Source: Adineta vaga (taxonomy: Eukaryota; Rotifera). From it: a stretch of 64,000 bases of DNA. Within the stretch, counting starts at the first letter, position 1; the number at the start of each line of letters is the position of its first letter. Shown piece after piece: positions 23,242-34,275 of the stretch. Location of the stretch: NCBI GenBank assembly GCA_021613535.1, contig CP075495.1, positions 558,001 through 622,000 of the forward strand, written 5' to 3'. Under the pieces are notes generated by a model, which was not told the origin of the DNA, ran no database searches, and was given only the letters and a program-made list of their open reading frames with translations. The translations under genes and the position numbers were made by a program.

Positions 23242-25051
23242 ATGGAAGATTTATCGAATAAATTAAGTGATTTACCAGATGAGATGCTTATATTTATTCT
23301 AGGAAAATTGCCTAATATCGAAGTACTCGATTCTATAATAGGGATTAATGAACGACTCAATACAATTGCATATGACTCAGTTTTTACAAGTCATTTAACA
23401 TTATATTTGGTGAATAAATGTATCTGTTCATTACCTGATCCAATGCTTGATCGATTTTGCTTACAAATTTTACCTAAAATTCACCAGAAAATCAAGTGGC
23501 TTAATCTTGAATCAAGATCTATGGAACGTATTCTTCTTGCTACAGATTATCCTAATCTAAATGGACTTGGTTTATATGATATTGATGTAGCAAAAGCTCT
23601 GTCTGTTTTTAATAGTAAGTTACTTTAATTGTGAATTAATATGAAGTAGATAAAAATTCAATGTATTTCTCATCTAATCGAGAGAAGAATTGAAGTATGA
23701 ATATCTATATTCTATTACTAATTTCAAAGAAATTGAGTATAGTTTATTTATTTGTTTATACTTTTATTTTTATTTTTATTTAGATAATATTGTCTTTACT
23801 CGTATAAACAAAAGCCAAATATCATCATTTGTTATCGATATTACTGGAGATAAAGAACACCTTGCAGCTTTTAAAAACGATGTGAATGAGATTGTATTTT
23901 CAAAAATCTTTACTATGTTCATCAATTTACAATATTTAAGCTTCGGTCCATGGTCAAATTTGCGGGGACCATCTTTATTTGAGATGCCATATCCAAATGT
24001 TATTTCTTCTAATCTGTTAGAATTACATATTTGTCAACCTTTCTTTACTGATTTGCTTTATTTACTTGATGGACGTTTTAATCAACTTCATACATTTCAT
24101 GCTAATACTATATACTTTTTATTCACCAATTCAACAATTCATAGTAGAGTAAATTATTTCTAATTAATATTCAACTGATTGAATTTTCTGTATCTTTTCT
24201 AGGACCAATTACCAAATCTAAGAAATGTTTCGTTACATTCTAATGATCATCTACATAATTATGATGGATTAATTGTACCACTTCTTCATCGGATGTTGAA
24301 TTTAGAAAAACTTGATTTACAACTGGTGTTATATCGTGAGAAAGGATTCATTAATGGAAATGATTTGAAAAAAGATATTATCAATAATATGCCAAGATTA
24401 AATCAATTTATATTTAATATTCGTTTATTCAATCATCGTCGTAATCAAACTAATATACTTTCAAATGAATATATTCAAAATACATTCAAAGATTTTCCAA
24501 GTAATCAAATCATTTCTTGTGTTGATTATTTTCAAGAAGAACAATACAGTTATTGTCATATTTATTCATATCCATATCGAATGAATTTTTATGATAATAT
24601 TTCAAATAATTTTCCAGGTGGATTATTTACAAATGTTCATACAGTATCATTATTTGATGAACGACCATTTGCACATGAATTTTTTATTCAAATTCAAAAA
24701 TCATTTCCATTGATGAAGGAATTAAAAGTAATTAATAAGAAACCACAGAAGAGAAAATCAAAGAACGACAATCAATATTTATTAATTATTAAATATTCTC
24801 ATCTAACAAAACTTTGTCTTTCTCGAGCTCATGATGATTATGTCGAACAATTTTTACTTGATACAAAAGTATTTATGCCGAATAATGTTTATCTTATTGC
24901 CGATTATGAAGCAATGAAAAGAGTTACAGAAAATTTCACAAGACATGCAACACGAGTTAATTGTACAAAATTGACTTCTGTAACTCTAATTGATGGATGT
25001 GAATACATTAAGCCAGTAAACGACTATTTTCCTCAGGCAAACAAACATTGA
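23242..25051 (+). CDS. F-box protein (bdelloid LRR-like type)
   Basis: Three exons, 23242..23614, 23784..24148 and 24203..25051, introns 169 and 54 nt; phases agree and give 528 residues. The F-box is N-terminal: LSDLPDEMLIFILGKLPNIEV followed by NERLNTIAYDSVF. The rest is a leucine-rich, irregular-repeat body (FINLQYLSFGPW, LNLEKLDLQLVLY, NMPRLNQFIFNIRLF, SHLTKLCLSRAHDD) as in other bdelloid F-box proteins. Predicted to link a substrate to Skp1-Cullin ubiquitin ligase in cytosol or nucleus. No disablement seen, in contrast to the copies at 15.6 and 41 kb. Substrate unknown. Confidence 0.88.
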
Positions 25052-25254
25052 TTATTGTAAAATAATTACTCAAATAAAACATGACAATGTCACTCGAGAT
25101 ATTCGTACGAATAAATATATGCTCATTAATATTTTTTCCCTTCTCTGATCTTTTTCTTCGATAATCAAATTTAATTCAAGAAGATGAATTGATTAAATAA
25201 ATGATGGATGTTTATTTATCTTCTTTTCTTTTACAAAAAAATTCTTTTATGAAT

Positions 25255-26220
25255 TTTGTTCGACGTAATCGACCATAGCATTCACCATGTCGCCTGCTTT
25301 TTTCATGAAATCATCTAAATTTGTGATACCAATTTGATCGGGCATTATGCTAAAAGAAAAAAAAATTCTCTTTCTAAATATTAAACTGAAGTAAATTTAC
25401 TTCGTTGCATGGAAATGATTTTTCAAATCAAATTGTTCTGAAAATACTTTCGCTCCAATCTAAAAATTTTCAATTAAAATTAATGAAATGTTTTTTTTTC
25501 TTCTTTGACTACTTTAATAGTAAATCGATAATCATCGGTTTTTAACAAATGTATACCACAGAACAACACGTTTTTTTTTCACATAGATAATATGAGTTTC
25601 ATCTTCATTGATTAATTTTAATCGCTCGGCTGTCTATAATAAAAAAAATTCTTTCTTTTTCTTTAAAATTATCAAGAAAATCTAACCTGTGGAATTCTTC
25701 TTGAATAAAATCTCTCTGGCTTATTACAACAACATAACAAATAATTTCATAATGTCATTGACCAATAGCACACCAAATAAATCCATAACGTCGTTCACCA
25801 ACAACACAACAAATGACTCCATAATATCATTGACCAACTGAAAGAGAAATTCCTTTGTTTTAATTAAAGAAAGAAGAAAAAAATTACCTCGTCCGAATTG
25901 AGATGAACATTTAACAATGATTATTAATTGAGAATTTGATATAGGTAACCAAGTTGTTGAACAAACAAATGTGAAGGTGAACGTTTTTCTTTCTTTTCTT
26001 CTATCATCATTTCTACCATCTAATAGAGCATTGGATACAACATGATATCAATCATCATTTGATTGTTGTTCACAACGATGTTGAGAATAATTAAATGAAA
26101 TTCCATCTATACGACTTGTATCAACTAAAAAATATTTTTATTGAAATGTTATTTTCTTTGCCATGAATATAACGTACCATTTTGGTGATTGATATTGATA
26201 CATAAGAACTTTATACATAC
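25255..26220 (-). pseudogene. Decayed multi-exon gene of unknown family with internal 36-bp triplication
   Basis: Minus-strand exons can be chained by GT-AG sites: (1) about 26207-26160; (2) 26130-25888, VDTSRIDGISFNYSQHRC to VKCSSQFG; (3) near 25840-25685; (4) 25632-25500, AERLKLINEDETHIIYV then LLKTDDYRFTIKVVKEE; (5) 25458-25403; (6) 25346-25255, MPDQIGITNLDDFMKKAGD to VEQNS stop. Exon 3 consists of three 36-nt tandem copies starting TTGGTCAATGA. The coding frame contains TGA three times (in exon 2 and in repeat copies 1 and 3), and a run of nine A in exon 4 shifts frame. I do not recognise the protein. The combination argues for a pseudogene rather than recoding. Confidence 0.6.
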
Positions 26221-26866
26221 TATTGGAATAATGTGAATCTCTGTGTAAACATCTATCAACAATACGAAGTTATTATATCTAGAAACGAACAAGCAAATCA
26301 AATAATGTTATTCGAAAAAATACATTCATCTATCAGTAAATTAAAACAAATACAAAATCGCTTCGAATGTGTTAACAAAGCTAGTCGAGATAGAGTAACA
26401 GACGGACTAGTAAAGAGAAAAGTAAAACTAGACACCGGCCATTACTGCAAAGAATACTATCCAAACAATGTATATATGAGAGGAGAAAAATCGGTCAAAG
26501 AAGATCTAAAGAGAAATATTTAACTGCGTAAATTGTGACATAGACCTAGATCTATATGTCTACTAAGTTTAAAAAAAACAAAGGATAAATTGAATAATGT
26601 TGATCAACGAGAAAAGGGCATCAATGAAAACAAAGCAATTCTTTTTTGCTCTGATTTGAACAATTATCATCTAATTACAATTAGTTTTTCTCTTCTATTC
26701 ACTACGAAAAACTTTTTTGCTTTTCTTTTAGCGAAAGAAAATCATTTTCAAGAAAAAAAACATCCTAGAAAATTTTTTTCCAAAACAAAAACATTTGTTG
26801 TCATTATTTGCATCGGCCAATTTGTTTTTTCATCATGAACAGACTTTATTTCTCTCTAATCATTTA

Positions 26867-27117
26867 ACCCCTTCGATCCCGAGATTTTCTTGCGTTCTAT
26901 ATAAGCACGAAAAATAAGAAAAAATCTCTCTCTCGTGCGTTCAATCAGCTGTATTTAAATCGATTCTGATCATAAATACATAAGAAATAAGAATCACGCG
27001 TGTTATAGCTAGTTGAACACCATATGATATTCGTCTTCTTAGAAGACGAAAGAACGAAAAAAGATTTCTCTTGCGTTCTTCATGTCATCTACGAGATGAC
27101 ATCGGGATCGAAAGGGT
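26867..27117. mobile_element. MITE-like element with 16-bp terminal inverted repeats
   Basis: Ends ACCCCTTCGATCCCGA (26867-26882) and, in reverse complement, ACCCTTTCGATCCCGA (27117-27102), 15 of 16 matching; total 251 bp. Inside are further perfect hairpins, ATGTCATC/GATGACAT near 27081-27101 and TTCGTCTTC/GAAGACGAA near 27030-27050, and a repeated TCTTGCGTTCT word near both ends. No open frame and no obvious target-site duplication. Non-autonomous DNA transposon is the likely class. Confidence 0.55.
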
Positions 27118-27167
27118 GGGTGTAGGTGTGGGTTTGGGTGGGGTGATGATGTGTGTGGGGGTCAAGC
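27113..27167 (+). repeat. G-rich telomere-like tract
   Basis: GGGTGGGTGTAGGTGTGGG continuing to TTTGGGTGGGGTGATG and TGTGTGGGGG. Irregular version of TGTGGG units, directly abutting the right end of the MITE-like element. It has several G-runs of three or more and could fold as a G-quadruplex. Confidence 0.5.
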
Positions 27168-28270
27168 TATACTCTTATCCTACACCAAATCGACAACCTG
27201 ATATAAACCTATGAAAACATCTAAATTTGTGCGTGAAAGATCCTAAAATATTGTCAAACATACATCAAGCATACTTAAAAAAAAGAGTTTTTCAAAAACC
27301 CATTGGAAAACTTTTACAGAGTAGGCACCTTCGGAGGGTACTCATTCGATTTGGCATCGAATTTTATTATAGGAAAAAAAATTTTCATTCGATTTGAATG
27401 AAAAAAGGATGTGTTATATCCGAATGACCTCCCCGATTTCCTATACTATCAGTAAAGTGAACTTTTCTCCACAAAGAAAATAGATGAAAACAAAAGCGAT
27501 GCGTAGCTTTATGGAGGATGGTATGAGGGGTAAAACAAAAACAAATTCGCCCTCGCACCTTCCTACAAAAACTAGATGGGTTTACAAGATTCGTCTATTA
27601 ATGCTGCAGTGGAAGATATTAGAAGTGACATCGTAAAAATAATTTTTGAGTTAATACCGGTTTCAGTGCTTTCCTAGTATCAGTTTCTCATGCTGAATCT
27701 GAAAATAATATTTTCAAAAAGCTCCGAGAACAGGAACATAGTGATTTATGCATATTTTGTCAAAAAACCTGTTTTTTCGAAAAACTCAGGTTTTTCAAGA
27801 ATTTTGCGATTTTTGACTACAAAACTACTTCAAAAAAGAATAAAAAGTAGTGCATCGTGATCAGCAGATCACGCTCTATCAAACCATGTGCAAAAAAAAA
27901 CAAAAATAAATTTCACTGAACTTTTGCATTGCGTGCACCTTACAACACTAGCACACTATTACATTTAAATTTATTGTGGTATGCGTCGCATGCCATGCGA
28001 TTATTAAGGATTGCTGCTATTTAATGATATGTATAACATACAAAAACTATCTTGTGTATAGGTGATTTGTTTCATTGAAAAAATGAAATGGCATGTACAT
28101 GAAAACATCGACTTTTCAAATACTCAATTTACATTACACGTAACAAGTATAGTGCGTTTCTCTGAATTAAAGTAGTACAATTCATTCATCTATTTAGTTT
28201 TCATGAACTTACTTATCGATACCAATACCAATACCAATACCCCAATACCGTATTGGTATTGTTACATCCC

Positions 28271-29288
28271 TAGCAATCTTCAAATGTATTGAGATGAGTT
28301 AATTGTTTTCCAGTTGTCCAATCTTTATTTTTTCCATAATAACCATATTGTTCAAACCATTTAAACATATAGAAAAGATCATCTTGAGCTGATTTTGGTA
28401 GAAAACTTGTTGCTCCACGAAATTCTTCTTCTGTTAATGTTTTTGAAATCGATGGAATTCCAGTTACTTTAGTAAATATTTTTGAAACATCTTCAAAACG
28501 AATTTCTTCACTACAAATACAAATATCTTTTCCAACAAATTGTTCTGGATCTTCTAATATTTCACGTACAATTGAACCTGTATCATCGATATCAACTAAA
28601 TGTAACGTCGCTTTTTGATCTAATGGACTAGCAAATACAATTGTTCCATCATCTAATTTTTGTGGTTTTGAAAGAGTTTGCCAATTTTGTATGTAACATC
28701 CTGGTTCAACATAGATCGCTTTTAAATCGGCATATTTTTCTTTAATATAATCACGAATCTTCGCCTTCTGTGCAAAATGTGGTACATGTCTATAGAAGAA
28801 ATAAATATTCATAAACATTTCAATAAAAATGTCATTTCATACGTACAATTTGTCTTCACTTAATTTATCGACATCTTCAACTGTACTGAATATATAATAA
28901 GGAATTTGAAGAGAAGCAGCAATATCAGCCATAAGTTTCCCTTGTTGTACTTCGACTTCAGGTTGATGAGGTTGAGCCCAAAAATCAGTTAAAGCAAATA
29001 TTGCCCATGAATCTTTGAATGCACGTTGAACATCGTCATTTTTATTAATATCACATGCTACCATTTCAATATTATCACTTAAGCGTGCTATCGCTTGTGC
29101 TTTTTCACTTTTTGTATCACGTGTTAAACCTCGAATCTATTTATAAGTGTCACATATGAATAATAATAATAATAATACAAATCTTCAATTCTTACCTTAT
29201 ACTTATCGCTTTCAATCAATGATCGAACAACTGCACCACCTTGTGCACCAGTTGCTCCAACTACCGTCACTAATCGTTTACTAGCCAT
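28271..29288 (-). CDS. NmrA-like protein, second copy with truncated C-terminus
   Basis: Same three-exon structure as 12736-13778: complement(28271..28789, 28847..29136, 29196..29288). Exons differ from copy 1 by only a few residues (for example HFTQ to HFAQ, KYPDL to KYADL, ATGFL to ATSFL). The first intron has one extra AAT unit. The homology stops at about 28273: after NTFED the last ten residues of copy 1 are missing and the frame ends within two codons in unrelated ATACCA-repeat DNA. The Rossmann motif VGATGAQGG is intact. Direct orientation, 15.5 kb apart; duplication includes about 190 nt of upstream DNA. It may still make a protein; whether it is stable is uncertain. Confidence 0.8.
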
Positions 29289-30031
29289 TTTGTACGATAA
29301 AAATCATTTTCAAACGATGTTTATATACAAGAATATTCGAGGTCACGAACGGATAGTACGATTAGTTACGGTATACACGTGTGGCAGAACGAACAAAAAA
29401 GATGTAAACATATCGTTAGAGCGTCAAAGTGAAAGATATTTATGTACACGAGTGATATGTATAAAACCGCAGTTTTATGCTTTTGAAATTTTGAATCGTC
29501 AGTTGGTAAGTTGAAAAATGTGAGTAACTGGAGTAAACTGAAATTTACTGTTGTGTATAATTTGTGAATTTTTTTAGTAAACGGAAAGATTAATTTCACA
29601 AAATGAATATCTATTAAAATAATAAAACAACAGAAACAAAATTTTCAGTACATAAATTAACCCATCTAAAAAAATTGAAAAAAGGTTACAATTATATCTA
29701 ATCAGCTAGAAATAGTATAGTATCTGTATTCAGGATTCAACATATTATAGAAAATATTGTTATTTTGAAATAAAAGTCTAAGAATTTCAAATCGAATCAT
29801 TGATGTGAGTTTAAAACTTGTATTTCGATTTTAAACTGATGAAAATCAGTAAAGTACTGTAGAAATAAGGCTTGATATGTATAATCAAACAGTAGTATTA
29901 TTGATAATATACATTCAATGAATTTGACAACATTTAATCTTAATACGTGTCTTTTATAGTGAGAGCAAAAATGAAGTAACCGATGTGAATAAACATTGTA
30001 GTTTTATCTCTTATTTTAGAAAAAAGTCTAA
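29289..30031. other. Intergenic / upstream region of the ART gene
   Basis: The first 190 nt are the duplicated NmrA upstream region. The remainder is AT-rich. An acceptor-like TCTTATTTTAG ends at 30019, 12 nt before the ART start, consistent with a 5'UTR intron or trans-splicing. Confidence 0.45.
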
Positions 30032-31495
30032 ATGGCCATGGCTTCGAATACTGATAACCAATTACAATGTCTAAGAATGATACGACTTGTGAAAGCCTTA
30101 TCAAATAATGAATCAACTCGCGAAAAAATGAAAAGTGGTCTTGTGAAAATTTCTACTGTTAAAGGTTTTACAAACATAATGGAAAGATTAAAGATAGATT
30201 TTCAATCATGTATATGTGTATCTTCCCTCAGAGAAGCAGTAGACAACACCTCGCTACAACAAATGCAAATAATATCTGCGGAATACGATGATGTTGATAA
30301 ATGTATTCATGATATCGAATCGTCTATAGATAATAACGTTGTTCTCCTATTATTCGATCATCATGTTAACAACATAAATATTGTCCCACAACTAAGATTA
30401 CTTTCAAATGTCAAGAAAATATATCGATGTCTTTTCGAACATGAACCAAATGAACCAGAAAGCTCACTTGATACACCTTCTAAAATTCTGATTCAAAATT
30501 TGGATTTTTCTGGTCTAATGGCACTTACACATGTCTTTTTTATTGATCTTGCGAGAGATATTCCACAATCGAATCAGACTATAGAAGATTTTATTAATTA
30601 TTGTCAACTATTATATAAAGATAGACCAAACTATTCAAATTATAGAGAACAAATGAAACATTTTAAAGCGAATTACGGCCAGAATAAAGCACTGACATGG
30701 TATACAATGCCTGATTCTTTCATCTCTCGGATTGTATGTAGAACATGCGCCACGCTTGATTTTAAAGCATTACCAAAAGTTAGCTTTCTACTATACGATC
30801 TATATACACAACTTAAACAACTTCATGCGCGTCAAATAGAATCAAATAAGTTACAGTCAGGTTTCTTTGTATATCGAGGTGCAAAAATCTCCGAAACTGA
30901 ACTTAGTCAATTCAACAATGAAGGAAATTTATTTGTTACCAGAAGTTTCTTGTCTACTTCAACGAATGGACGTGTGGCGAATATATACGGTGGAGAACAA
31001 TTAGATCCTCACGATGGAATACCAGTGATGTTTCGAATCCGTATTGACTATGTTAATATACACGATAAGCCTATTGCATATCTTGATGAAATCAGTAGTA
31101 TTCCAGATGAGGAGGAAGTCATGCTTCCTATGGGTATCGTCCTTCGACTAAAATCATGTAAAGAAAACGAAGATGATTCGAACTATGTATGGGACATTGA
31201 AATGATTCGTGGTGAGGATGAGGCAAATCTGGATAAAGATCCAACTGAATTCGTTAACTTGATAAATGCGGAGAGTAATTATCTGTTTCTTGTTGAAAGC
31301 ATTTTCTCACCAATAACGAATGATAATCAATTATTTGTGGAATTATTGAATAGCACACCTTCTCCAGCCGATACTTCAGCCGGTCCAATTACTACACAGA
31401 TGAACTTTGTAAGTAACACTTCTCATCTATTTTTGCTCTTTTGTCTATTCATCGTCATTTTTTTAACAAGATATCTTAAGCTATGGTTAGATTAG
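30032..31495 (+). CDS. Membrane-anchored arginine ADP-ribosyltransferase (ART), apparently active
   Basis: 487 residues in one exon. An N-terminal receiver-like module (IISAEYDDVDKCIHDIESS, VVLLLFDHH, LLSNVKKIY) precedes an ART domain about 200-400. All parts of the R-S-E signature are visible: VYRGA with Arg282, SFLSTST with S-T-S at 308-310, and DEEEVMLPMG with E-x-E at 360-362, the arginine-specific type. ARTs move ADP-ribose from NAD+ to arginine side chains. A C-terminal hydrophobic helix (LFLLFCLFIVIFLTRYL, about 465-482) suggests a tail or membrane anchor; with no signal peptide the catalytic part is probably cytosolic, but a GPI-like signal cannot be excluded. It contrasts with the degenerate paralogue at 8.5 kb. 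Confidence 0.88.
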   Translation: MAMASNTDNQLQCLRMIRLVKALSNNESTREKMKSGLVKISTVKGFTNIMERLKIDFQSCICVSSLREAVDNTSLQQMQIISAEYDDVDKCIHDIESSIDNNVVLLLFDHHVNNINIVPQLRLLSNVKKIYRCLFEHEPNEPESSLDTPSKILIQNLDFSGLMALTHVFFIDLARDIPQSNQTIEDFINYCQLLYKDRPNYSNYREQMKHFKANYGQNKALTWYTMPDSFISRIVCRTCATLDFKALPKVSFLLYDLYTQLKQLHARQIESNKLQSGFFVYRGAKISETELSQFNNEGNLFVTRSFLSTSTNGRVANIYGGEQLDPHDGIPVMFRIRIDYVNIHDKPIAYLDEISSIPDEEEVMLPMGIVLRLKSCKENEDDSNYVWDIEMIRGEDEANLDKDPTEFVNLINAESNYLFLVESIFSPITNDNQLFVELLNSTPSPADTSAGPITTQMNFVSNTSHLFLLFCLFIVIFLTRYLKLWLD

Positions 31496-32152
31496 TACGA
31501 AAAATTGGATATAGTGAAACCTCTCATAGTTGATTCACTCCTCTATAATGGATGGTTCTCAAAATACGACGTGTTAGATTTTGCAGGAAATGAACATCCC
31601 TATAGCAGACATTTGTATATAATTCTATACGATGAAGATTTTGCAAAAGTCTGTTAGTGCTCATAAGAGAAACTCGACTAGATTTTGACAACCATTCAGT
31701 TATCGAGAACAAATATGAATGTGCAAAGAAGTAGTGATAAACAGTAGCGTCTTGTATTGTTCATCAGGAATTTTAATGTTTCTACAATACAAATTTACTT
31801 TGTGTTTGAACGAGCTGTCCCACAAACTCCCTCGCCTGTCTCCAGTGAACGCTTTTCTTACGTTCATAGAAAATCGAAAATATATTTTAGATCAGCTAGT
31901 ACGTGTAGAAGTAAATGTATGATAGATATGCGCTTTACATATCTTCACCGACACCGTCAACTTCATTTGATTTAACATACGATCTTCTTGAATATTATAG
32001 TAAACTAGATTGTGCTTTTCAATCTAGAAAACATTCAAAAAATGTGAGAGAAATCTTTATTGAAGCACGATGATTCTGAAAGTTTTTGATTGAGCTTTAA
32101 TAGAAAATTTAAAAAAATGAAATTCTTTCTATTTGATTTTTTTCTCGTCAAG
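31496..32152. other. Intergenic
   Basis: No coding signal beyond chance. Ends in an acceptor-like TTTTTTTCTCGTCAAG before the module pseudogene. Confidence 0.45.
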
Positions 32153-33300
32153 ATATACAATATACGTGATATAACCTACGATTCACATCTCTATTCTCAA
32201 GTCGATCCATGGGTTCTTATACTTGAACAACGAGATGAATCATGGACTCGATTTCCTTTTTATAGTACTAAAAGCATTAAATTCTTACAATATTTTGATA
32301 GTATAACAACTTGTCAAGGTTATATTAGAAATAATCCCACACATCAATTTACATTATTTGTATCTGAAGACTGTATATGCACATGGATTTATAATAATAG
32401 TCCAATTCCAAACAATCTAAAGGATATAATTGTCTATGGAGGAAATAGTGGAAGAATGTTCAAAGTATGGGCAAGACGATATACAAAAAATATAAGAGAA
32501 GTTCTCACATTTGGGCAATTTGAGCAATATTTACTGACGTTTGGATTGAATCATGTTCTAAATGCAGCGAATCACTTCACATCAGATTTCGGTGTATTAA
32601 ATCTATTGAAGAACGATTTTGAAGATATTTGTACCGCATTGGGTCAATATGGGGACAAGACAAAATGGCCGTATGCTGATACACTAGGAATGAGTGTTCA
32701 AGAAACTTGAATAGAACTGTTGATTAATTATTCGCTCTATCAATTGAAAGTTTTTAAAGAGAAAATGATTAAATGAACAATCGATATTCTTTCTTTCTAT
32801 TTTAGATGAACGATATAATTTTCGATCCAATCTATTCTGATAGAAAACTAGCAATCGCATTATTTTATAGTAAAAATGAACGGCCTGTAGTTATTTCTTT
32901 ACCTCGCATGCATTTCTGATGACATTCTTCAAACGTTTATATGAAGTCAAACTCGCTACTAATCATATGAATCGCTATTCTCAATGTTTATTTCAATTAT
33001 ACGCATTCGTCGATAATACAGTAACATGGTCTTCTTTTCTTCAAAATAAAATTTCGCCAAGCAATTTAACCAATATGAAATCTTCTGTCGAGAGACTATA
33101 ATGAACAATATACCAAAACTGGACAAGATGTTATCCACAAATTATCGACGTTTTAACAATTGATCAAGTCAATCGATACTTATCAATATCTGACCTTAAA
33201 CTGGCCGAAAACTTGCGTTTTGAAGTCAAAGAAAATAAGATTTTCATCGACTTCGTCTTGCATTAATCTCTGTACATACAAATCATAGAATTCATTGCGA
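32153..33300 (+). pseudogene. Receiver-like module pseudogene (two exons, second shattered)
   Basis: Exon 32153-32710 reads IYNIRDITYDSHLYSQVDPW to LGMSVQET, a receiver-like module like those at 8.5-11.4 kb. After a putative 98-nt intron, TTTTAG at 32808 abuts ATGAACGATATAATTTTCG, and a second module follows in pieces: NDIIFDPIYSDRKLAIALFY, then a frame change to FFKRLYEVKLATNHMNRYSQ..TWSSFLQ, stops near 33100, and another frame with VLTIDQVNRYLSISDLKLAE near 33155-33215. At least two frameshifts and several stops. The preceding ART gene at 30-31.5 kb may be its former partner. Confidence 0.65.
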
Positions 33301-33503
33301 AATCAAAAATGATAAAATTCGTCTCATTGCATCTAATCCTCCACGATATTATCGAAACGTCGCTAAAAATCTTTTATTTCTTTAATTGATATTAGTTCAT
33401 GAAAGATTGTCACGAAGATGGATGTAGATATTATTTTAACGGCACTCTGAAAACAGATATCATATAGATGTCATTCCCATCGTATTCACCCACACCCTCA
33501 AGA

Positions 33504-33782
33504 TGAATCTTTTTTCTTTTAATTAGATACGAATTCCATTTGATGGATCCACAGATAGCTACATATGACATGCTTTCTAAACTTTGTTGTATATGTCTCG
33601 AAAATTTACAAGTTAATCGACGATTTAATCGATGGCCATGTCCAAGTAGACATGAATTTCATTTCGATTGTATGTTAAATATCTTACGAGTTGGAAATAA
33701 ATGTCCATTATTTCGACATCCACTTGAACCAGCAAATTCACCTGGAATAGAAACAATTCAATTGACAATTTTGCATTGTTAA
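33504..33782 (+). pseudogene. RING-H2 fragment (truncated copy 1 of duplicated block)
   Basis: After an acceptor TTTTAATTAG (ending 33526) the frame reads ATYDMLSKLCCICLENLQVN and WPCPSRHEFHFDCMLNILRV, ending in NKCPLFRHP: a RING-H2 in which the last Cys of the CPxC motif is Phe. The tail after SPGIET comes from a deletion junction into the neighbouring Ly6-like sequence. No upstream exons are present: the homology to copy 2 begins at about 33504, exactly where a CACCCACACCC telomere-like tract ends. Not expected to be functional. Confidence 0.7.
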
Positions 33783-34275
33783 TGATGGACCGATGATAAA
33801 TGATTTCAATTCATTGAGAATTTGTGTAAAATCAACTCGTCGTTGAAATTTTCATTGTTAAATCTTTTGCACTATCATCTTTATCTTTATAAGTAATATC
33901 AACATGATGTGTATTCTCCTGTACCAAATGTAAAAGCAAGATTTGCTCCACATTTACCAGCTGAAACAATTTGATTACAACCTTGATGATAAATAAATGA
34001 TGTTGAAGTATTATATGAAAATGAACATTCTGTCGTAAATCGAAGTGCTTTTCAATAGAAGAAAATGAAATTGTGTATTGTCTGTTAGATATTTATTTTG
34101 TTAAAAAGAAAATTATGGTAATATTGTGTTTTTATTCTTAGTTATTGACATACAGAATACATGACGTCATATTGACTGAGAAAAAAAATATTGTCTTCAA
34201 ATTTAATAAAGAGAAACTAACTATGGTATTTCTCTATATAATATTCCATAAGGTCGTACATAATTTGAATTGTCA
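33757..34275 (-). pseudogene. Ly6-like gene remnant (copy 1), running into the RING-PARP 3' end
   Basis: Minus-strand homologue of the intact gene at 39157-39975 plus its upstream DNA to about 40130. Internal deletions (around 33925-33930 and 34055-34070) and point changes leave no frame. The right end shares GTTATTGACATACAGAATAC and the 3' end of the RING-PARP gene with copy 2. Confidence 0.75.

Larger units (their letters stand above)
26221..28270. other. Intergenic with small repeats
   Basis: Open stretches at 26233-26523 and 26590-26838 look non-coding. Contains the MITE-like element at 26867-27117, a G-rich tract after it, and an ATACCA-type tandem tract at 28218-28260 that abuts the breakpoint of the second NmrA copy. 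Confidence 0.5.

Noticed and set aside
25719-25731. GGCTTATTACAAC, similar to the start of the bdelloid spliced leader as I remember it
   Set aside because: Only about 13 nt agree, it lies in pseudogene coding sequence, and no donor or Sm-like site follows.
25685-25850. TGA recoding as tryptophan or selenocysteine
   Set aside because: A homopolymer frameshift in the same gene and the tandem repeat origin of two of the TGAs favour decay; no other gene in the window needs recoding.
26233-26838. Two open stretches that could be genes
   Set aside because: No family resemblance, no splice or promoter context, and composition like surrounding spacer DNA.
28218-28260. CRISPR-like repeat array
   Set aside because: A short ATACCA-type microsatellite without spacers, in a eukaryotic context.
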